Source of the DNA: JANQJA01 sp965267485
GTDB lineage: Bacteria > Pseudomonadota > Gammaproteobacteria > Pseudomonadales > Azotimanducaceae
NCBI GenBank assembly: GCA_965267485.1
Contig: OZ254080.1
Location: 62,001 to 126,000 of the forward strand
Direction: 5' to 3'
DNA: 64,000 nucleotides
Below the pieces are notes generated by a model. That model made no database searches. It had not been told where the DNA came from and worked only from the letters and a program-made list of their open reading frames with translations. The translations under genes and the position numbers were made by a program. This document shows positions 8,954 through 17,545 of the stretch, piece after piece (the stretch's first letter is position 1; the number at the start of each line of letters is the position of its first letter).

Positions 8954-10300
8954 ATGGCAAGAGAAGTCACAGCTCGGCTGACCGAGGGCCCGGTCGGCCG
9001 GGGGTTGCTGCGCCTGACGGCGCCGATGATCCTCGGCATCTCCAGCAACCTGATCGCCGGCGTACTCGAGGCATGGTATCTCGGGCAGGTCGGCACGCTG
9101 GAACTCGCCGCTTACAGCTTCACGTTTCCGGTCATCGGTGCGCTGATGTCCATCTCGCTGGGTACGTCGATCGGATTGTCCTCGGTGCTCGCGCGCACGG
9201 TCGGCAGCGGCGACCAGACGCAGATTCGCCGGCTCGCCACCGATGGTGTGACGCTGACGGCTATCGTCATGACCATCGTTGCGATCATCGGTCTGCTGAC
9301 AATCGACCCGTTGTTCACGGCGCTTGGCGCCGACGAAACCACGTTGCCGATGATCCGCGACTACATGGCGATCTGGTATGTGTCGATGGTCTTCATGTCG
9401 ATTCCATCGGTGGGCGCGAATGCGATGCGCGCAACCGGTGATGCCAGTATCTCGGGCACGATCATGGTCGCCGGCGCCGTGCTTCAGATGGTACTCGGCC
9501 CGTTCCTCATCTTCGGCTGGCTCGGGCTGCCGGCGATGGGGCTGATGGGCGCCGCCATTGCGAACCTGCTGTCGCGCCTGCTGCTGCTCGGCGTGACCCT
9601 CGCCATCCTGCACTACCGCGAAGGCCTGCTGGATTTCAGCGACATGACCCGCGCGCGTGTGCTCGACTCCTGGCGCCGGATCATGGTGGTCGCGCTGCCC
9701 GCTACCGCAACGAACCTGATCGGCCCGGTCTCCACGGCAATCATTACGCGACTGCTGGCGGGCTTCAGCCAGGAGACGGTCGCCGGCTTCGGCATTGCCT
9801 CGCGCATCGAAGGGCTCTCGGTGATTCCGCTGTTTGCGCTGTCGGCGAGCATCGGCCCGTTCGTCGGCCAGAACTGGGGAAAGGAAGAGTATGGCCGCGC
9901 CGACCGCGCCATGCTGCTGTCGTTCTACTACTCAGTCGCATGGGGGCTCATGGTGGCGCTCGTGCTGTTCCTCGGGCGCGATCTCGTCGTCAGCCTGTTC
10001 GATTCCGATCCGGAGGTCGTCCGTGTTGCCTCGCTGTACCTGATGATCGTGCCGGTCAGCTATGGCACCTGGGGCGTGCTGATGATGTCCAGCGCCATCT
10101 TCAACTCGTTGGGCAAACCGCTGGCGGCAACGACGATGTCGATCATTCGCATGTTCGTCATCTACGTGCCGCTCGCATTCCTGGGCCGCCACCTGTTCGG
10201 CCTCGAGGGGATCTTCATTGCAGCCTGCATCTCGAACCTTGCCATGGGCGCGCTCGCGTTCGGCTGGAACCGGCGCGCGTTCATCCCGGCCTCAAAGTAG
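8954..10300 (+). CDS. MATE family efflux transporter
   Basis: 448 residues, hydrophobic throughout with about twelve membrane segments in two similar halves. The N-terminal LTEGPVGRGLLRLTAPMILG and the mid-protein GFGIASRIEGLSVIPLFALS are characteristic of the MATE (NorM/DinF) fold. These inner-membrane antiporters expel cationic drugs and metabolites using Na+ or H+. It starts 10 bp after the amidohydrolase stop. Its 3' end overlaps the convergent MAPEG gene by 9 bp. Confidence 0.92.
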   Translation: MAREVTARLTEGPVGRGLLRLTAPMILGISSNLIAGVLEAWYLGQVGTLELAAYSFTFPVIGALMSISLGTSIGLSSVLARTVGSGDQTQIRRLATDGVTLTAIVMTIVAIIGLLTIDPLFTALGADETTLPMIRDYMAIWYVSMVFMSIPSVGANAMRATGDASISGTIMVAGAVLQMVLGPFLIFGWLGLPAMGLMGAAIANLLSRLLLLGVTLAILHYREGLLDFSDMTRARVLDSWRRIMVVALPATATNLIGPVSTAIITRLLAGFSQETVAGFGIASRIEGLSVIPLFALSASIGPFVGQNWGKEEYGRADRAMLLSFYYSVAWGLMVALVLFLGRDLVVSLFDSDPEVVRVASLYLMIVPVSYGTWGVLMMSSAIFNSLGKPLAATTMSIIRMFVIYVPLAFLGRHLFGLEGIFIAACISNLAMGALAFGWNRRAFIPASK

Positions 10301-10723
10301 GTCGATGATGCCGACGGCCACCATGATGAGCAGCGCAAAGGTGCCGAGGGCGAAAACGCCGAGCCTCAGCATCACGACGTTGGTGGTGACGTGCACGAGA
10401 CTGTGGACGACGCGCGAGGCGACATAGAACCACGCGAGCCACAGATACAGCCCGTCACCCAGACCGGCCAGCGCGAGTGCGAGGGCAGTTGCGTAGAAGA
10501 TTGTCGGCTGCTCCATCAGGTGGTTGTAGTTGTCGGCCTTCCACTGCGCCTGCGGTGGCATGCGAGCGGCGAGATCGGCCGTTCGCTGTGCGTCCTGCGC
10601 GTCGAGCCCGGCCGCCCGCATCGCCGGGATTCGCGCAATGATCAGCCATGCCTGCATGACCAGCGTCCAGGCGACAAGCGCCAGCACCGGCACCAGAATC
10701 GGTTCGGGCCTGAAGAGTTCCAT
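10292..10723 (-). CDS. MAPEG family membrane protein
   Basis: 143 residues from the ATG beginning MELFRPEPILVPVLALVAW. Four membrane segments and the conserved loop NHLMEQPTIFYATALALAL (the E-N/Q-P motif of MAPEG glutathione-dependent membrane enzymes) identify the family. Bacterial members are poorly characterised; eukaryotic relatives are microsomal glutathione transferases. It converges on the MATE gene and is divergent from the HD-domain gene, with about 77 bp between the two starts. An upstream in-frame ATG at 10789 was rejected because it would add a non-hydrophobic leader across that promoter region. Confidence 0.88.
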   Translation of the reverse strand: MELFRPEPILVPVLALVAWTLVMQAWLIIARIPAMRAAGLDAQDAQRTADLAARMPPQAQWKADNYNHLMEQPTIFYATALALALAGLGDGLYLWLAWFYVASRVVHSLVHVTTNVVMLRLGVFALGTFALLIMVAVGIIDLL

Positions 10724-10800
10724 ACATTCCCCCTGTGTGTGTTCGTTATAATTCGCGCACCGCGGCCGGCAACGGCCCGAAACGCCCAACGGAAACCAGT

Positions 10801-11394
10801 ATGCGTGAAAAAGCCGAAATTCCTATCCACCTTTTGCCGCAGGATGACGCGACGCCGCTGATCGAGACCTGGTACGAGATTGTTCACCTCAAGCAACTGT
10901 ACCGGCAGGGCTGGATTCTGCGCGGCATCCCGCCGGAACATTGCGAGTCGGTGGCGGAGCACAGCTTCGGTAACGCGATGCTGTGCCTGCTGTTGCTCTC
11001 CCGCCATCCCGAACTCGACGCGCTCAAGGTGCTGAAGCTCGCCCTCATCCACGACCTGGGTGAAGCGTACGTGGGCGACATCACACCCCAGGACAGCGTC
11101 AGCAAGGAAGAGAAGAACCGCCTCGAAACCGATGCCGTGACGAAGATTCTCTCGAAGCTGCCCGGTGGCGACGCGCTGATCGAAGACTGGATGGAGTACG
11201 AACGTCAGGAAACGCCCGAGGCAAAGTTCGTGAAACAGATTGATCGCCTCGAACTCGCCATGCAGGCCAGCGTTTACCACAGCCAGGGCAAGGTCGACCC
11301 GCGGGAGTTCCACAACGCGGCGCGCAAACATGTCTCCAGCGAACCGCTGTCCGAAGAGCTCGAGGCGCTGATTCGTCTGGCAGGTGACGCATGA
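10801..11394 (+). CDS. HD-domain 5'-nucleotidase-like protein (HDDC2/YfbR family)
   Basis: 197 residues from ATG 10801. HD superfamily ligands are present: His54 in VAEHSFGNAM, His84-Asp85 in ALIHDLGEAYVGDITP, and a downstream Asp in KQIDRLELAMQA. That arrangement matches the HDDC2/YfbR group of metal-dependent 5'-deoxynucleotidases, which hydrolyse dNMPs to nucleosides in the cytoplasm. It overlaps the following gene by 4 bp (ATGA). An in-frame ATG at 10735 exists, but the chosen start matches family length. Confidence 0.88.
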   Translation: MREKAEIPIHLLPQDDATPLIETWYEIVHLKQLYRQGWILRGIPPEHCESVAEHSFGNAMLCLLLLSRHPELDALKVLKLALIHDLGEAYVGDITPQDSVSKEEKNRLETDAVTKILSKLPGGDALIEDWMEYERQETPEAKFVKQIDRLELAMQASVYHSQGKVDPREFHNAARKHVSSEPLSEELEALIRLAGDA

Positions 11395-11915
11395 ATCGTT
11401 TGGCTGCGTTCCTTGTGCTCGTTGCCATCGCGCTCCCGGCAGCAGCCATCGAACCGCGCACTGAACACACGTTCCAGCTGTCAGACGGCGAAGCACCGCC
11501 GATTGCCACGCTCGAGGATGTCGCGTGGCTTGCCGGGCGCTGGGAAGGCGAAGCGTTCGGCAAAACTTTCGAGGAAGTCTGGAATCCGCCGTCTGCCGGC
11601 TCGATGGTCGGATTCTTCAAGCTGATCGACGGGGACGAGGTGGATTTCTACGAACTGCTGACGATCTCCGACGTGGACGGCCGGCTCCATCTGCGCGTCA
11701 AGCACTTCTCTCGGGACTTCATCGCGTGGGAAGAGAAAGACGGCTTCGTCGACTTCAAGCTTGTCGCGATCGAAGAGGGCGCCATTCACTTCAGCGGCAT
11801 CAGCTTCTACGCGAAGGGCCCGGATGCGATTGAGGCCTACATCGTTATGCGTCAGGGCGAAGAGATCAGCGAGCAGAAACTGATCTACCGACGCGTTCGA
11901 CCCGCCGGAGATTAA
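11391..11915 (+). CDS. DUF6265-like exported protein
   Basis: 174 residues with a signal peptide (cleavage after A-A-A near residue 19). The mature part contains LEDVAWLAGRWEGEAFGKTFEEVWNP followed by a small beta-rich domain, which is the DUF6265 pattern, a lipocalin-like fold of unknown function. It is translationally coupled to the HD-domain gene. No catalytic motif can be pointed to. Confidence 0.8.
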   Translation: MNRLAAFLVLVAIALPAAAIEPRTEHTFQLSDGEAPPIATLEDVAWLAGRWEGEAFGKTFEEVWNPPSAGSMVGFFKLIDGDEVDFYELLTISDVDGRLHLRVKHFSRDFIAWEEKDGFVDFKLVAIEEGAIHFSGISFYAKGPDAIEAYIVMRQGEEISEQKLIYRRVRPAGD

Positions 11916-11927
11916 TTTTGGCGAAGG

Positions 11928-11952
11928 TTCGGTAAAGAATCGGTAAGGCTTG
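11928..11952 (+). promoter_or_regulatory. 11-bp-period direct repeat upstream of phnM
   Basis: The hexamer cggtaa occurs at 11930-11935 and again at 11941-11946, exactly one helical turn (11 bp) apart, about 70-80 bp before the phnM start. Tandem 11-bp-spaced repeats are the layout of PhoB boxes, but the repeat sequence only loosely resembles the Pho consensus. This is a weak candidate operator. Confidence 0.3.
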
Positions 11953-12010
11953 GCTCAATCCCGGGTGCCTTCGACTAGACTGCGGCGAAAATCCCCTGCG
12001 CCGCTTTGCC

Positions 12011-13132
12011 ATGTACCTGACCAACGCCAACGTCGTCTTTCCTGATCGCGTAGAGCGATCGAGTGTGTTTATCGAAGATGGCCTTATCGATCGCATCGGT
12101 AGCGGTGCCGGCCACGAACTCGACCTTGGCGGTGATTACCTGATCCCGGGTCTCATTGACCTGCATACGGACAATCTCGAGAAGCACTACATGCCCCGTG
12201 AAGGTGTCGACTGGAATCCGGTGTCTGCCGCCGCGATTCACGACGGTATCGTGATCGACGGCGCCATCACGACTGTTTTCGACTCGATCGCGCTGGGTGT
12301 GTCGTGGGGCAAAACGGAGCGCGCCGAGATGCTGCGCCCCGTGCTGTCGGGGCTTGAGCAGGCGGCCGCGGCAGGGTTGCTGCGCGCGGATCACAAGCTT
12401 CACTTTCGCTGTGAGGTGACCGACGACAACGTGATTCGTGACCTCGAGGCCCTCATTGATGAGCCCGGCGTCGCTTTACTCTCGGTCATGGATCATAGCC
12501 CGGGCGATCGCCAGTACGCCGATCTCGGGAAGTACCGCGAGAAGCGCATTGCCTGGGGCGACTTAACGCCCGAGGAGGTTGACCAGGAGATTGAAGACCT
12601 GCTCCGACGATCGCGTGAAGTCGCGCCGGTCAACCGGGCGCGGGTGATGGAGATGGCGCGAGAACGCCGCCTGACCGTCGCCAGTCACGACGATGCGTCA
12701 CAGGCTCACATCGATGAATGTGTGGAACTCGGCATCACGATCTCTGAATTTCCCACCACCATCGCTGCCGCCCGGGCTGCCAACGAAGCCGGCATGCAGG
12801 TCATCATGGGTGGCCCGAATCTCGTGCGCGGCGGCTCGTACTCCGGCAACGTCGCGGCCGCTGACGTTCACGCCGCTGGCTACCTCGACATCATCGCGTC
12901 GGACTACGTGCCACGCAGCATGCTGGAAGGGGCCTTCCGGCTCGCGGGAGAGAACACCTGCCAACTTCCTGCGGCCATCGCGAGCGTCACGAAGAATGCA
13001 GCCGCTTCTGTGGGCATGAGAGATCGTGGATCAATTGCGCCGGGGCTCCGTGCTGATCTCGCGCAGGTGTCGATGGCTGGCGGCATTCCCCGGGTTGAGC
13101 GCGTCTGGGTCGCGGGCAAGCAGGTTCGTTAG
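12011..13132 (+). CDS. phnM: Alpha-D-ribose 1-methylphosphonate 5-triphosphate diphosphatase
   Basis: 373 residues, the usual PhnM length. The amidohydrolase-type metal site L-H-T-D-N-L-E-K-H-Y (His52, His59) followed by PREGVDWN is diagnostic. SVMDHSPGDRQY and ASHDDASQAH further match the family. PhnM removes pyrophosphate from the triphosphorylated intermediate of the C-P lyase pathway, giving ribose 1-methylphosphonate 5-phosphate. No other phn gene lies in the window, so the gene is isolated here; partners may be elsewhere or the substrate may differ. Confidence 0.92.
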   Translation: MYLTNANVVFPDRVERSSVFIEDGLIDRIGSGAGHELDLGGDYLIPGLIDLHTDNLEKHYMPREGVDWNPVSAAAIHDGIVIDGAITTVFDSIALGVSWGKTERAEMLRPVLSGLEQAAAAGLLRADHKLHFRCEVTDDNVIRDLEALIDEPGVALLSVMDHSPGDRQYADLGKYREKRIAWGDLTPEEVDQEIEDLLRRSREVAPVNRARVMEMARERRLTVASHDDASQAHIDECVELGITISEFPTTIAAARAANEAGMQVIMGGPNLVRGGSYSGNVAAADVHAAGYLDIIASDYVPRSMLEGAFRLAGENTCQLPAAIASVTKNAAASVGMRDRGSIAPGLRADLAQVSMAGGIPRVERVWVAGKQVR

Positions 13133-13144
13133 CGAAGGCTAACC

Positions 13145-13172
13145 CTGCCTTTATCGGCAGTTAATTTTCTTT
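13145..13172 (+). terminator. Possible weak terminator after phnM
   Basis: A 5-bp stem (ctgcc/ggcag, 13145-13149 and 13156-13160) followed by a T-rich tract (ttaattttctt). Short for an intrinsic terminator. The T-rich stretch could equally be promoter DNA for the next gene. Confidence 0.3.
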
Positions 13173-13218
13173 AACTACCGTCACGACTCCACTCGATCTG
13201 ATTTAAGGATGAACGTCT

Positions 13219-15114
13219 ATGCGTGCCAACGGCGTCATTGCGCTCTTGATGTCCGCGTTCCTGCTCGCTGCCTGCGAAGACGGCGATACGGGCCAGCAGG
13301 GTCCTGCCGGTCCAACTGGTCCAGCGGGGCCGGCCGGCCCGGAAGGCCCGGCGGGCCAACCGGGAGCCGATAACAACAACACGACCATCTCGCTGCGACT
13401 GCTGTCGCGCGTACGCAACCCCGCGTCGGAGTTTGACGAGAGCGCGGCGGAGATCGTTGCCTTCGACCCGACGAGCCAGAACATGTTCGTCATCAACGCC
13501 CAGTCCGGCAATGTCGACATCTTCTCGCTGGCGTCGCCGGCTGCGCCAGCGCTCGTTGAATCGCTCGACGTGGCTGCGGATGTGCTGGCCAACACAGCGG
13601 CAACGGCGCTTGGCGCCGCGAACAGCGTGGCGGTCGACAGCGCGTCCAATACGATGGCGGTCGCGATCGAGTCCGATCCGAAACAGGACAACGGCTATGT
13701 GGCCTTCTACCAGGCCAGCGACGGTACCTTCCTCAGTGCGGTCGAGGTCGGCGCACTGCCCGACATGGTGACCTTCACGCCTGATGGCTCCAAGGTTGTC
13801 GTCGCGAATGAAGGTGAGCCGAACGGCGCCTACGACAACGATCCGGAAGGCTCGATCTCGATCATCGACGTGACCGGTGGCGCATCCACGCTGACCGCCG
13901 CCAATGTAACCACGGCCGGCTTCGACGCGTTCAACGGCACCGACATGGGTGACGTGCGTATCTTTGGGCCGGGCGCGACCGTTGCTCAGGATCTGGAGCC
14001 GGAATACATCGCGGTTTCGTCCGACAGTTCGACGGCATGGGCCTCGCTGCAGGAGAACAATGCGATTGCCGAGATCGACCTCATTGCCGGCACGGTGACG
14101 GCAGTCTGGCCGATGGGCTTCAAGAACCATCGTCTGATCGGCAACGAACTCGATGGTGCTGATGATGACGATACGATCAACATCCGCAACTGGCCGGTGT
14201 TCGGTATGTACATGCCCGACGCCATCGCCTACTACGAGTTTGCCGGCACGCCCTACATCGTGACCGCGAACGAAGGCGACGCGCGCGAGTATTTCAACGA
14301 GGACATCACGTCAGAAGCAGCGTGCACGGCTGCAGGTGGCTACGACTTCGACGACGATGACGGCTGCCTCGTCTTCATCGACGAGTACGATATCGAAGAC
14401 CTGCTCGATGCCGGCGCAACGATCGACCTGCCAGCTGCAGATGTCGGCAGCTTCCTGTTCGATGCCAATTCCGATGGTGTTGTCGACGAAGCCGACCTCG
14501 CGCAGGACGCCACGCTGGGCCGCTACGCCGTGACGATCACCAACGGCGAAACCGGCGGCTGTGACATCTACGACGGCGCGGCCTTCCAGGCCGGTGCGAG
14601 CGGGTGCGTGTTCGAGGCGCTGTACGGCTACGGTGCTCGCTCGTTCTCGATCTTCAATGCTGAAACCGGCCAGGTCGTCTTCGACAGCGGCAGCGACTTT
14701 GAGCGCATCACCGCTGAACGCCTCGGTTCGAACTTCAACAGCGACAACGACGAGAATGGTTCGGGCGACTCGCGCAGCGATGCGAAGGGCCCGGAGCCGG
14801 AAGCGGTGGAACTCGGCACGATCGGTGGCAAGACCTATGCCTTTATCGGCCTCGAACGTGTTGGCGGCATCATGGTCTACGACATCACGACGCCAGAGAC
14901 CTCCGAGTTCGTGACCTACCTGAACACACGTGACTTCACGATCGGTGATGTCGAAGACCCGGCGGTGGCCAACGATATCGACCTCGGCCCGGAAGGCGTG
15001 GAGTTCGTCTCGGCAGCTGACAGCCCGAACGGCAACCCGCTGTTGCTTGTGGGTCATGAAGTCAGCGGCACGATCACGGTACTCGAGATCAGCGCCATCG
15101 AATTGGCTGACTAG
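13219..15114 (+). CDS. Choice-of-anchor I lipoprotein with collagen-like linker
   Basis: 631 residues. Lipobox L-A-A-C (Cys19) followed directly by ten Gly-X-Y triplets (about residues 22-51, G-P-A/G-P-T type), then a long beta-propeller-like domain with PDMVTFTPDGSKVVVANEGEPN and YIVTANEGDAREY, the choice-of-anchor I / phytase-like beta-propeller family. Acidic D-rich loops (GADDDDTINI, DFDDDDGC) suggest Ca2+ binding. It is expected on the outer membrane or cell surface, possibly acting on phosphorylated substrates; that role is only suggested by the neighbouring phnM. AAGGA precedes the ATG. A strong terminator follows the stop. Confidence 0.85.
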   Translation: MRANGVIALLMSAFLLAACEDGDTGQQGPAGPTGPAGPAGPEGPAGQPGADNNNTTISLRLLSRVRNPASEFDESAAEIVAFDPTSQNMFVINAQSGNVDIFSLASPAAPALVESLDVAADVLANTAATALGAANSVAVDSASNTMAVAIESDPKQDNGYVAFYQASDGTFLSAVEVGALPDMVTFTPDGSKVVVANEGEPNGAYDNDPEGSISIIDVTGGASTLTAANVTTAGFDAFNGTDMGDVRIFGPGATVAQDLEPEYIAVSSDSSTAWASLQENNAIAEIDLIAGTVTAVWPMGFKNHRLIGNELDGADDDDTINIRNWPVFGMYMPDAIAYYEFAGTPYIVTANEGDAREYFNEDITSEAACTAAGGYDFDDDDGCLVFIDEYDIEDLLDAGATIDLPAADVGSFLFDANSDGVVDEADLAQDATLGRYAVTITNGETGGCDIYDGAAFQAGASGCVFEALYGYGARSFSIFNAETGQVVFDSGSDFERITAERLGSNFNSDNDENGSGDSRSDAKGPEPEAVELGTIGGKTYAFIGLERVGGIMVYDITTPETSEFVTYLNTRDFTIGDVEDPAVANDIDLGPEGVEFVSAADSPNGNPLLLVGHEVSGTITVLEISAIELAD

Positions 15115-15127
15115 GTTCCTTCCCCCT

Positions 15128-15170
15128 CGCGAGCCCGGTGGCCCTGCCGGGCTCGCGCTTCTTTTTCTTC
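15128..15170 (+). terminator. Rho-independent terminator
   Basis: Perfect 11-bp GC-rich stem (15128-15138 with 15147-15157, cgcgagcccgg and its complement), 8-nt loop, followed by cttctttttctt. It lies 14 bp after the choice-of-anchor I stop codon. Confidence 0.9.
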
Positions 15171-15213
15171 CCTGGCGGAGCGGCCGCCAAGGGCCTCGGC
15201 GGTATCGCGTAGA

Positions 15214-15245
15214 AATGGGGTCAGAGTAGTTACTCTGACCCCATT
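15214..15245. repeat. 32-bp perfect palindromic repeat
   Basis: Two 15-bp arms (15214-15228 and 15231-15245; aatggggtcagagta and its exact complement) around a 2-nt centre. The ggggtcagagta core recurs in proteobacterial intergenic DNA and beside REP-type transposases, as far as I recall. It sits between two convergent genes. No transposase is near, so it is probably a dispersed REP-like unit. Confidence 0.75.
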
Positions 15246-15257
15246 CCTTGCTGCTGG

Positions 15258-16163
15258 CTAGCTGAGCTGTCGGTGCGGGCGCGAGTGCCGCCATTCGGCG
15301 AGCAAGGTCCGGAGTGCGCTCACGAACGCAAGCGGCTGATCCAGGAACAGATGGTGCTGTGCTTCAGGAATGGCGACAAACGGCACGGACTCATCCAGCG
15401 TCTTGAACATGAAGTCGGCGATGTCCTGGTTGAACAGGTAGCTGTCCTCACCGTAGATCACACCCACGCGGCATTTCAGTTCGGCGAGCGCCTCGTGCAT
15501 CGGGCCGCCGAAGTCGAACTTGCGGAACATCGTGTCATCGAACTTCCACGTCCAGCCGTCGGTGACGTTCTCCACGGGCTTCAGTGAATGCCGGCCGATG
15601 TAGTCGAGGATGTAGTCGTTCTTGCAATCCTGCGGCGGCATCAGCCGGAAGCGGGCGAGGGCCGAGTCGAAGTCGGGATAGATGCGCTTCGGCTTGATCG
15701 GTGAACGCTTGGGGTCACGCTCCCACGCGAAGTCCGGTGGGCGAACCGCGGAATCGACCAGCACGATGCCGGTGAGCTTGTCGCGATAGAGCAGCCCCGT
15801 CTTCAGCGTGAGGAAACCGCCGAAGCTGTGGCCCACGATGATCGTGTCGTTGCCGAACCCGGCGTCGTCGGCCACGCTGGCGATCTGCTTGGCGAACGCC
15901 TCCGGCGTATAGGTGTCGGTGTAGCCGCTGTCGCCCGCGCCGGCGAGGTCGATCGAGGCAACCCGATAGCTGTCGATGAAGAACGGCGCGATGAACGTCC
16001 ACCAGTGCGCATGGGCGCCGTTGCCGTGTACGAACACGAGCCCCGGGTTCTCAGCGTTCTCACTGCCCCACAGCAGGTAGTGAATGGATGTGCCGTCGAC
16101 GTCGACGTTTCGGTCTTCAAACGGCGTGTCGATGGCGCGTTTGAACCAGCCTGGTGCCTCCAT
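15258..16163 (-). CDS. Alpha/beta hydrolase
   Basis: 301 residues from the ATG at 16163 (MEAPGWFKRAIDTPFEDRNV). Alpha/beta-hydrolase landmarks: oxyanion segment FVHGNGAHAHWW (about 45-55), nucleophile elbow G-H-S-F-G-G with Ser113, acid in the GEDSYLFNQD region and His near EAQHHLF. A cytoplasmic esterase/lipase-type or C-C hydrolase-like enzyme; substrate unknown. Upstream in-frame starts as far as 16331 were rejected because they run into the DUF3570 gene. Confidence 0.87.
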   Translation of the reverse strand: MEAPGWFKRAIDTPFEDRNVDVDGTSIHYLLWGSENAENPGLVFVHGNGAHAHWWTFIAPFFIDSYRVASIDLAGAGDSGYTDTYTPEAFAKQIASVADDAGFGNDTIIVGHSFGGFLTLKTGLLYRDKLTGIVLVDSAVRPPDFAWERDPKRSPIKPKRIYPDFDSALARFRLMPPQDCKNDYILDYIGRHSLKPVENVTDGWTWKFDDTMFRKFDFGGPMHEALAELKCRVGVIYGEDSYLFNQDIADFMFKTLDESVPFVAIPEAQHHLFLDQPLAFVSALRTLLAEWRHSRPHRQLS

Positions 16164-16203
16164 GAAATCATGTCCCGGTTTTTTGCGAGACGGCAATATA
16201 CGG

Positions 16204-17334
16204 CTAGAACCAGAGTGAGACAAATACGCGGCCGACGATGGCATCGAGGGCATAGCCCGGCTCCGCGCCGAGCGCCGCGCCAGTCGTGACGTCGCTGAAG
16301 TCGTCGTAGTCGAACGACATCCAGTCGACATGCGCGTTCACCGAGCCGCTGCGGAAGACCCAGAACCCGTTCTTGCTGAAGGTGTAGCCCACGCCAAAGC
16401 CCACGCCGAGGTTGGTGAAGGTCGAAAGCTCCTTGTCCCGCGCGAGGTAGTTCGCGGCGTCTCGATACGGGAAGATGTCCGCGTAGAAGTCGGCGCCTTC
16501 CTGCGCGTAATGCCTCACCGAGACATCAAACTCCCAGCGCTCGCCCACGGGCTGGGTGAACGAGATCTCGACGTTGTCACCGGCAATGCCCCAGGAGTCG
16601 ACGTAGCGGCGGTACTCGCCGCGAATCGCGGCGCGCCATGGCAGGTAGTACATGGCGCGCAGCGCGACCGCGTCGCTCGTGCGGGTTTGCGGATACCGCT
16701 CGGCCTGATAGCTGAAGCCCGAGGCGGCATCACTGTCGACGAATCGCACCGAGCGGTATGGATTGTTCAGGTAGCCCTCGTCCGCCACGGTTTCGACGCC
16801 GAGGTTCATGATCAGATTGCGCGTCAGGATCTGGGAGAGTTCGACGCGCAGCGTCTGGTGGGTCGCCGACGCCTCGAAGTCGGCGTCGCCGTTGCGCATC
16901 ACCGTATCGTCGCCAAATCCGTAGCCGAGCGAGAGCGTTGTGAGATCGCCGAAGAAATCCTGGCTGATGCTGAAGTGCACGGTCTCGGCCAGGTAGTCGC
17001 TCTCTTCGCTGCGGGTGAAGGCGAGCCCCATGATGGTCTTCTCGTGCAGGTAGTCGACGCCCACACTGACCTCCTCGCGCTCCTCTGCATACTCGGAGGC
17101 AGTCGCCTGAACGTCGATGGAGGCGCCCGAGATCATGTCGACGTAGTAGTTGCCCCAGACCGAGACCTTTTCCTTGTAGGCCTTGCGTACGAGAACCGAT
17201 GGCCCCTGAATCGTGACGCCGCCGCCATCGTAGACGTGCCACAGCACATCACTGCGATCCTCCGGCAGGATCTTCGCGGTGGCAGTCAGCGGTAGCGCCA
17301 CGATCAGCGCCAAGAGGAGTCTAGTTGCAGCCAC
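16204..17334 (-). CDS. DUF3570 outer-membrane protein
   Basis: 376 residues from a GTG at 17334, chosen because GGAGG lies 9 bases upstream and the protein then starts with a clean signal peptide (AATRLLLALIVALPLTATA). An ATG at 17370 is also in frame. The mature protein is beta-rich with alternating hydrophobic residues and ends in ...VGRVFVSLWF, a terminal aromatic as in BAM-assembled barrels. Sequences like VWGNYYVDMISGASIDVQATASEY mark DUF3570. The gene overlaps the DUF4266 gene, a pairing often seen in other Proteobacteria. Function unknown. Confidence 0.85.
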   Translation of the reverse strand: MAATRLLLALIVALPLTATAKILPEDRSDVLWHVYDGGGVTIQGPSVLVRKAYKEKVSVWGNYYVDMISGASIDVQATASEYAEEREEVSVGVDYLHEKTIMGLAFTRSEESDYLAETVHFSISQDFFGDLTTLSLGYGFGDDTVMRNGDADFEASATHQTLRVELSQILTRNLIMNLGVETVADEGYLNNPYRSVRFVDSDAASGFSYQAERYPQTRTSDAVALRAMYYLPWRAAIRGEYRRYVDSWGIAGDNVEISFTQPVGERWEFDVSVRHYAQEGADFYADIFPYRDAANYLARDKELSTFTNLGVGFGVGYTFSKNGFWVFRSGSVNAHVDWMSFDYDDFSDVTTGAALGAEPGYALDAIVGRVFVSLWF

Positions 17335-17545
17335 AGCCGCCCCCTCCGCCGCCTTCGGCGCCACGGGCACCTTCGCGCGCCTGTCGCACGTGATGCATGT
17401 ACGCGGTATCGGCCGGCGCTCGCGAGAATGACATGATGGGATCCGCGAGGTTGTCGCGCTCGAACGGACTCACCCAGGGTTCGATGCTGGCACAGCCACC
17501 CAGCGCGAGCAGCAGCAGGGCACTAGAAAAAGATCGAAAGGCCAA
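17321..17545 (-). CDS. DUF4266 small lipoprotein
   Basis: 74 residues: lipobox L-G-G-C (Cys18), then WVSPFERDNLADPIMSF and a Gly/Cys-rich tail (GGGGGGCGCN). This is the DUF4266 pattern. It begins within the end of the upstream beta-barrel gene and its stop overlaps the DUF3570 start, so the three are one transcription unit. The Gly-Cys tail could bind metal or be modified; that is speculation. Confidence 0.88.
   Translation of the reverse strand: MAFRSFSSALLLLALGGCASIEPWVSPFERDNLADPIMSFSRAPADTAYMHHVRQAREGARGAEGGGGGGCGCN

Noticed and set aside
7828..9096. 422-codon minus-strand ORF
   Set aside because: Antisense to the amidohydrolase; no motifs or start signals.
15214..15245. Palindrome as a terminator
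   Set aside because: No T tract follows and a strong terminator already precedes it.
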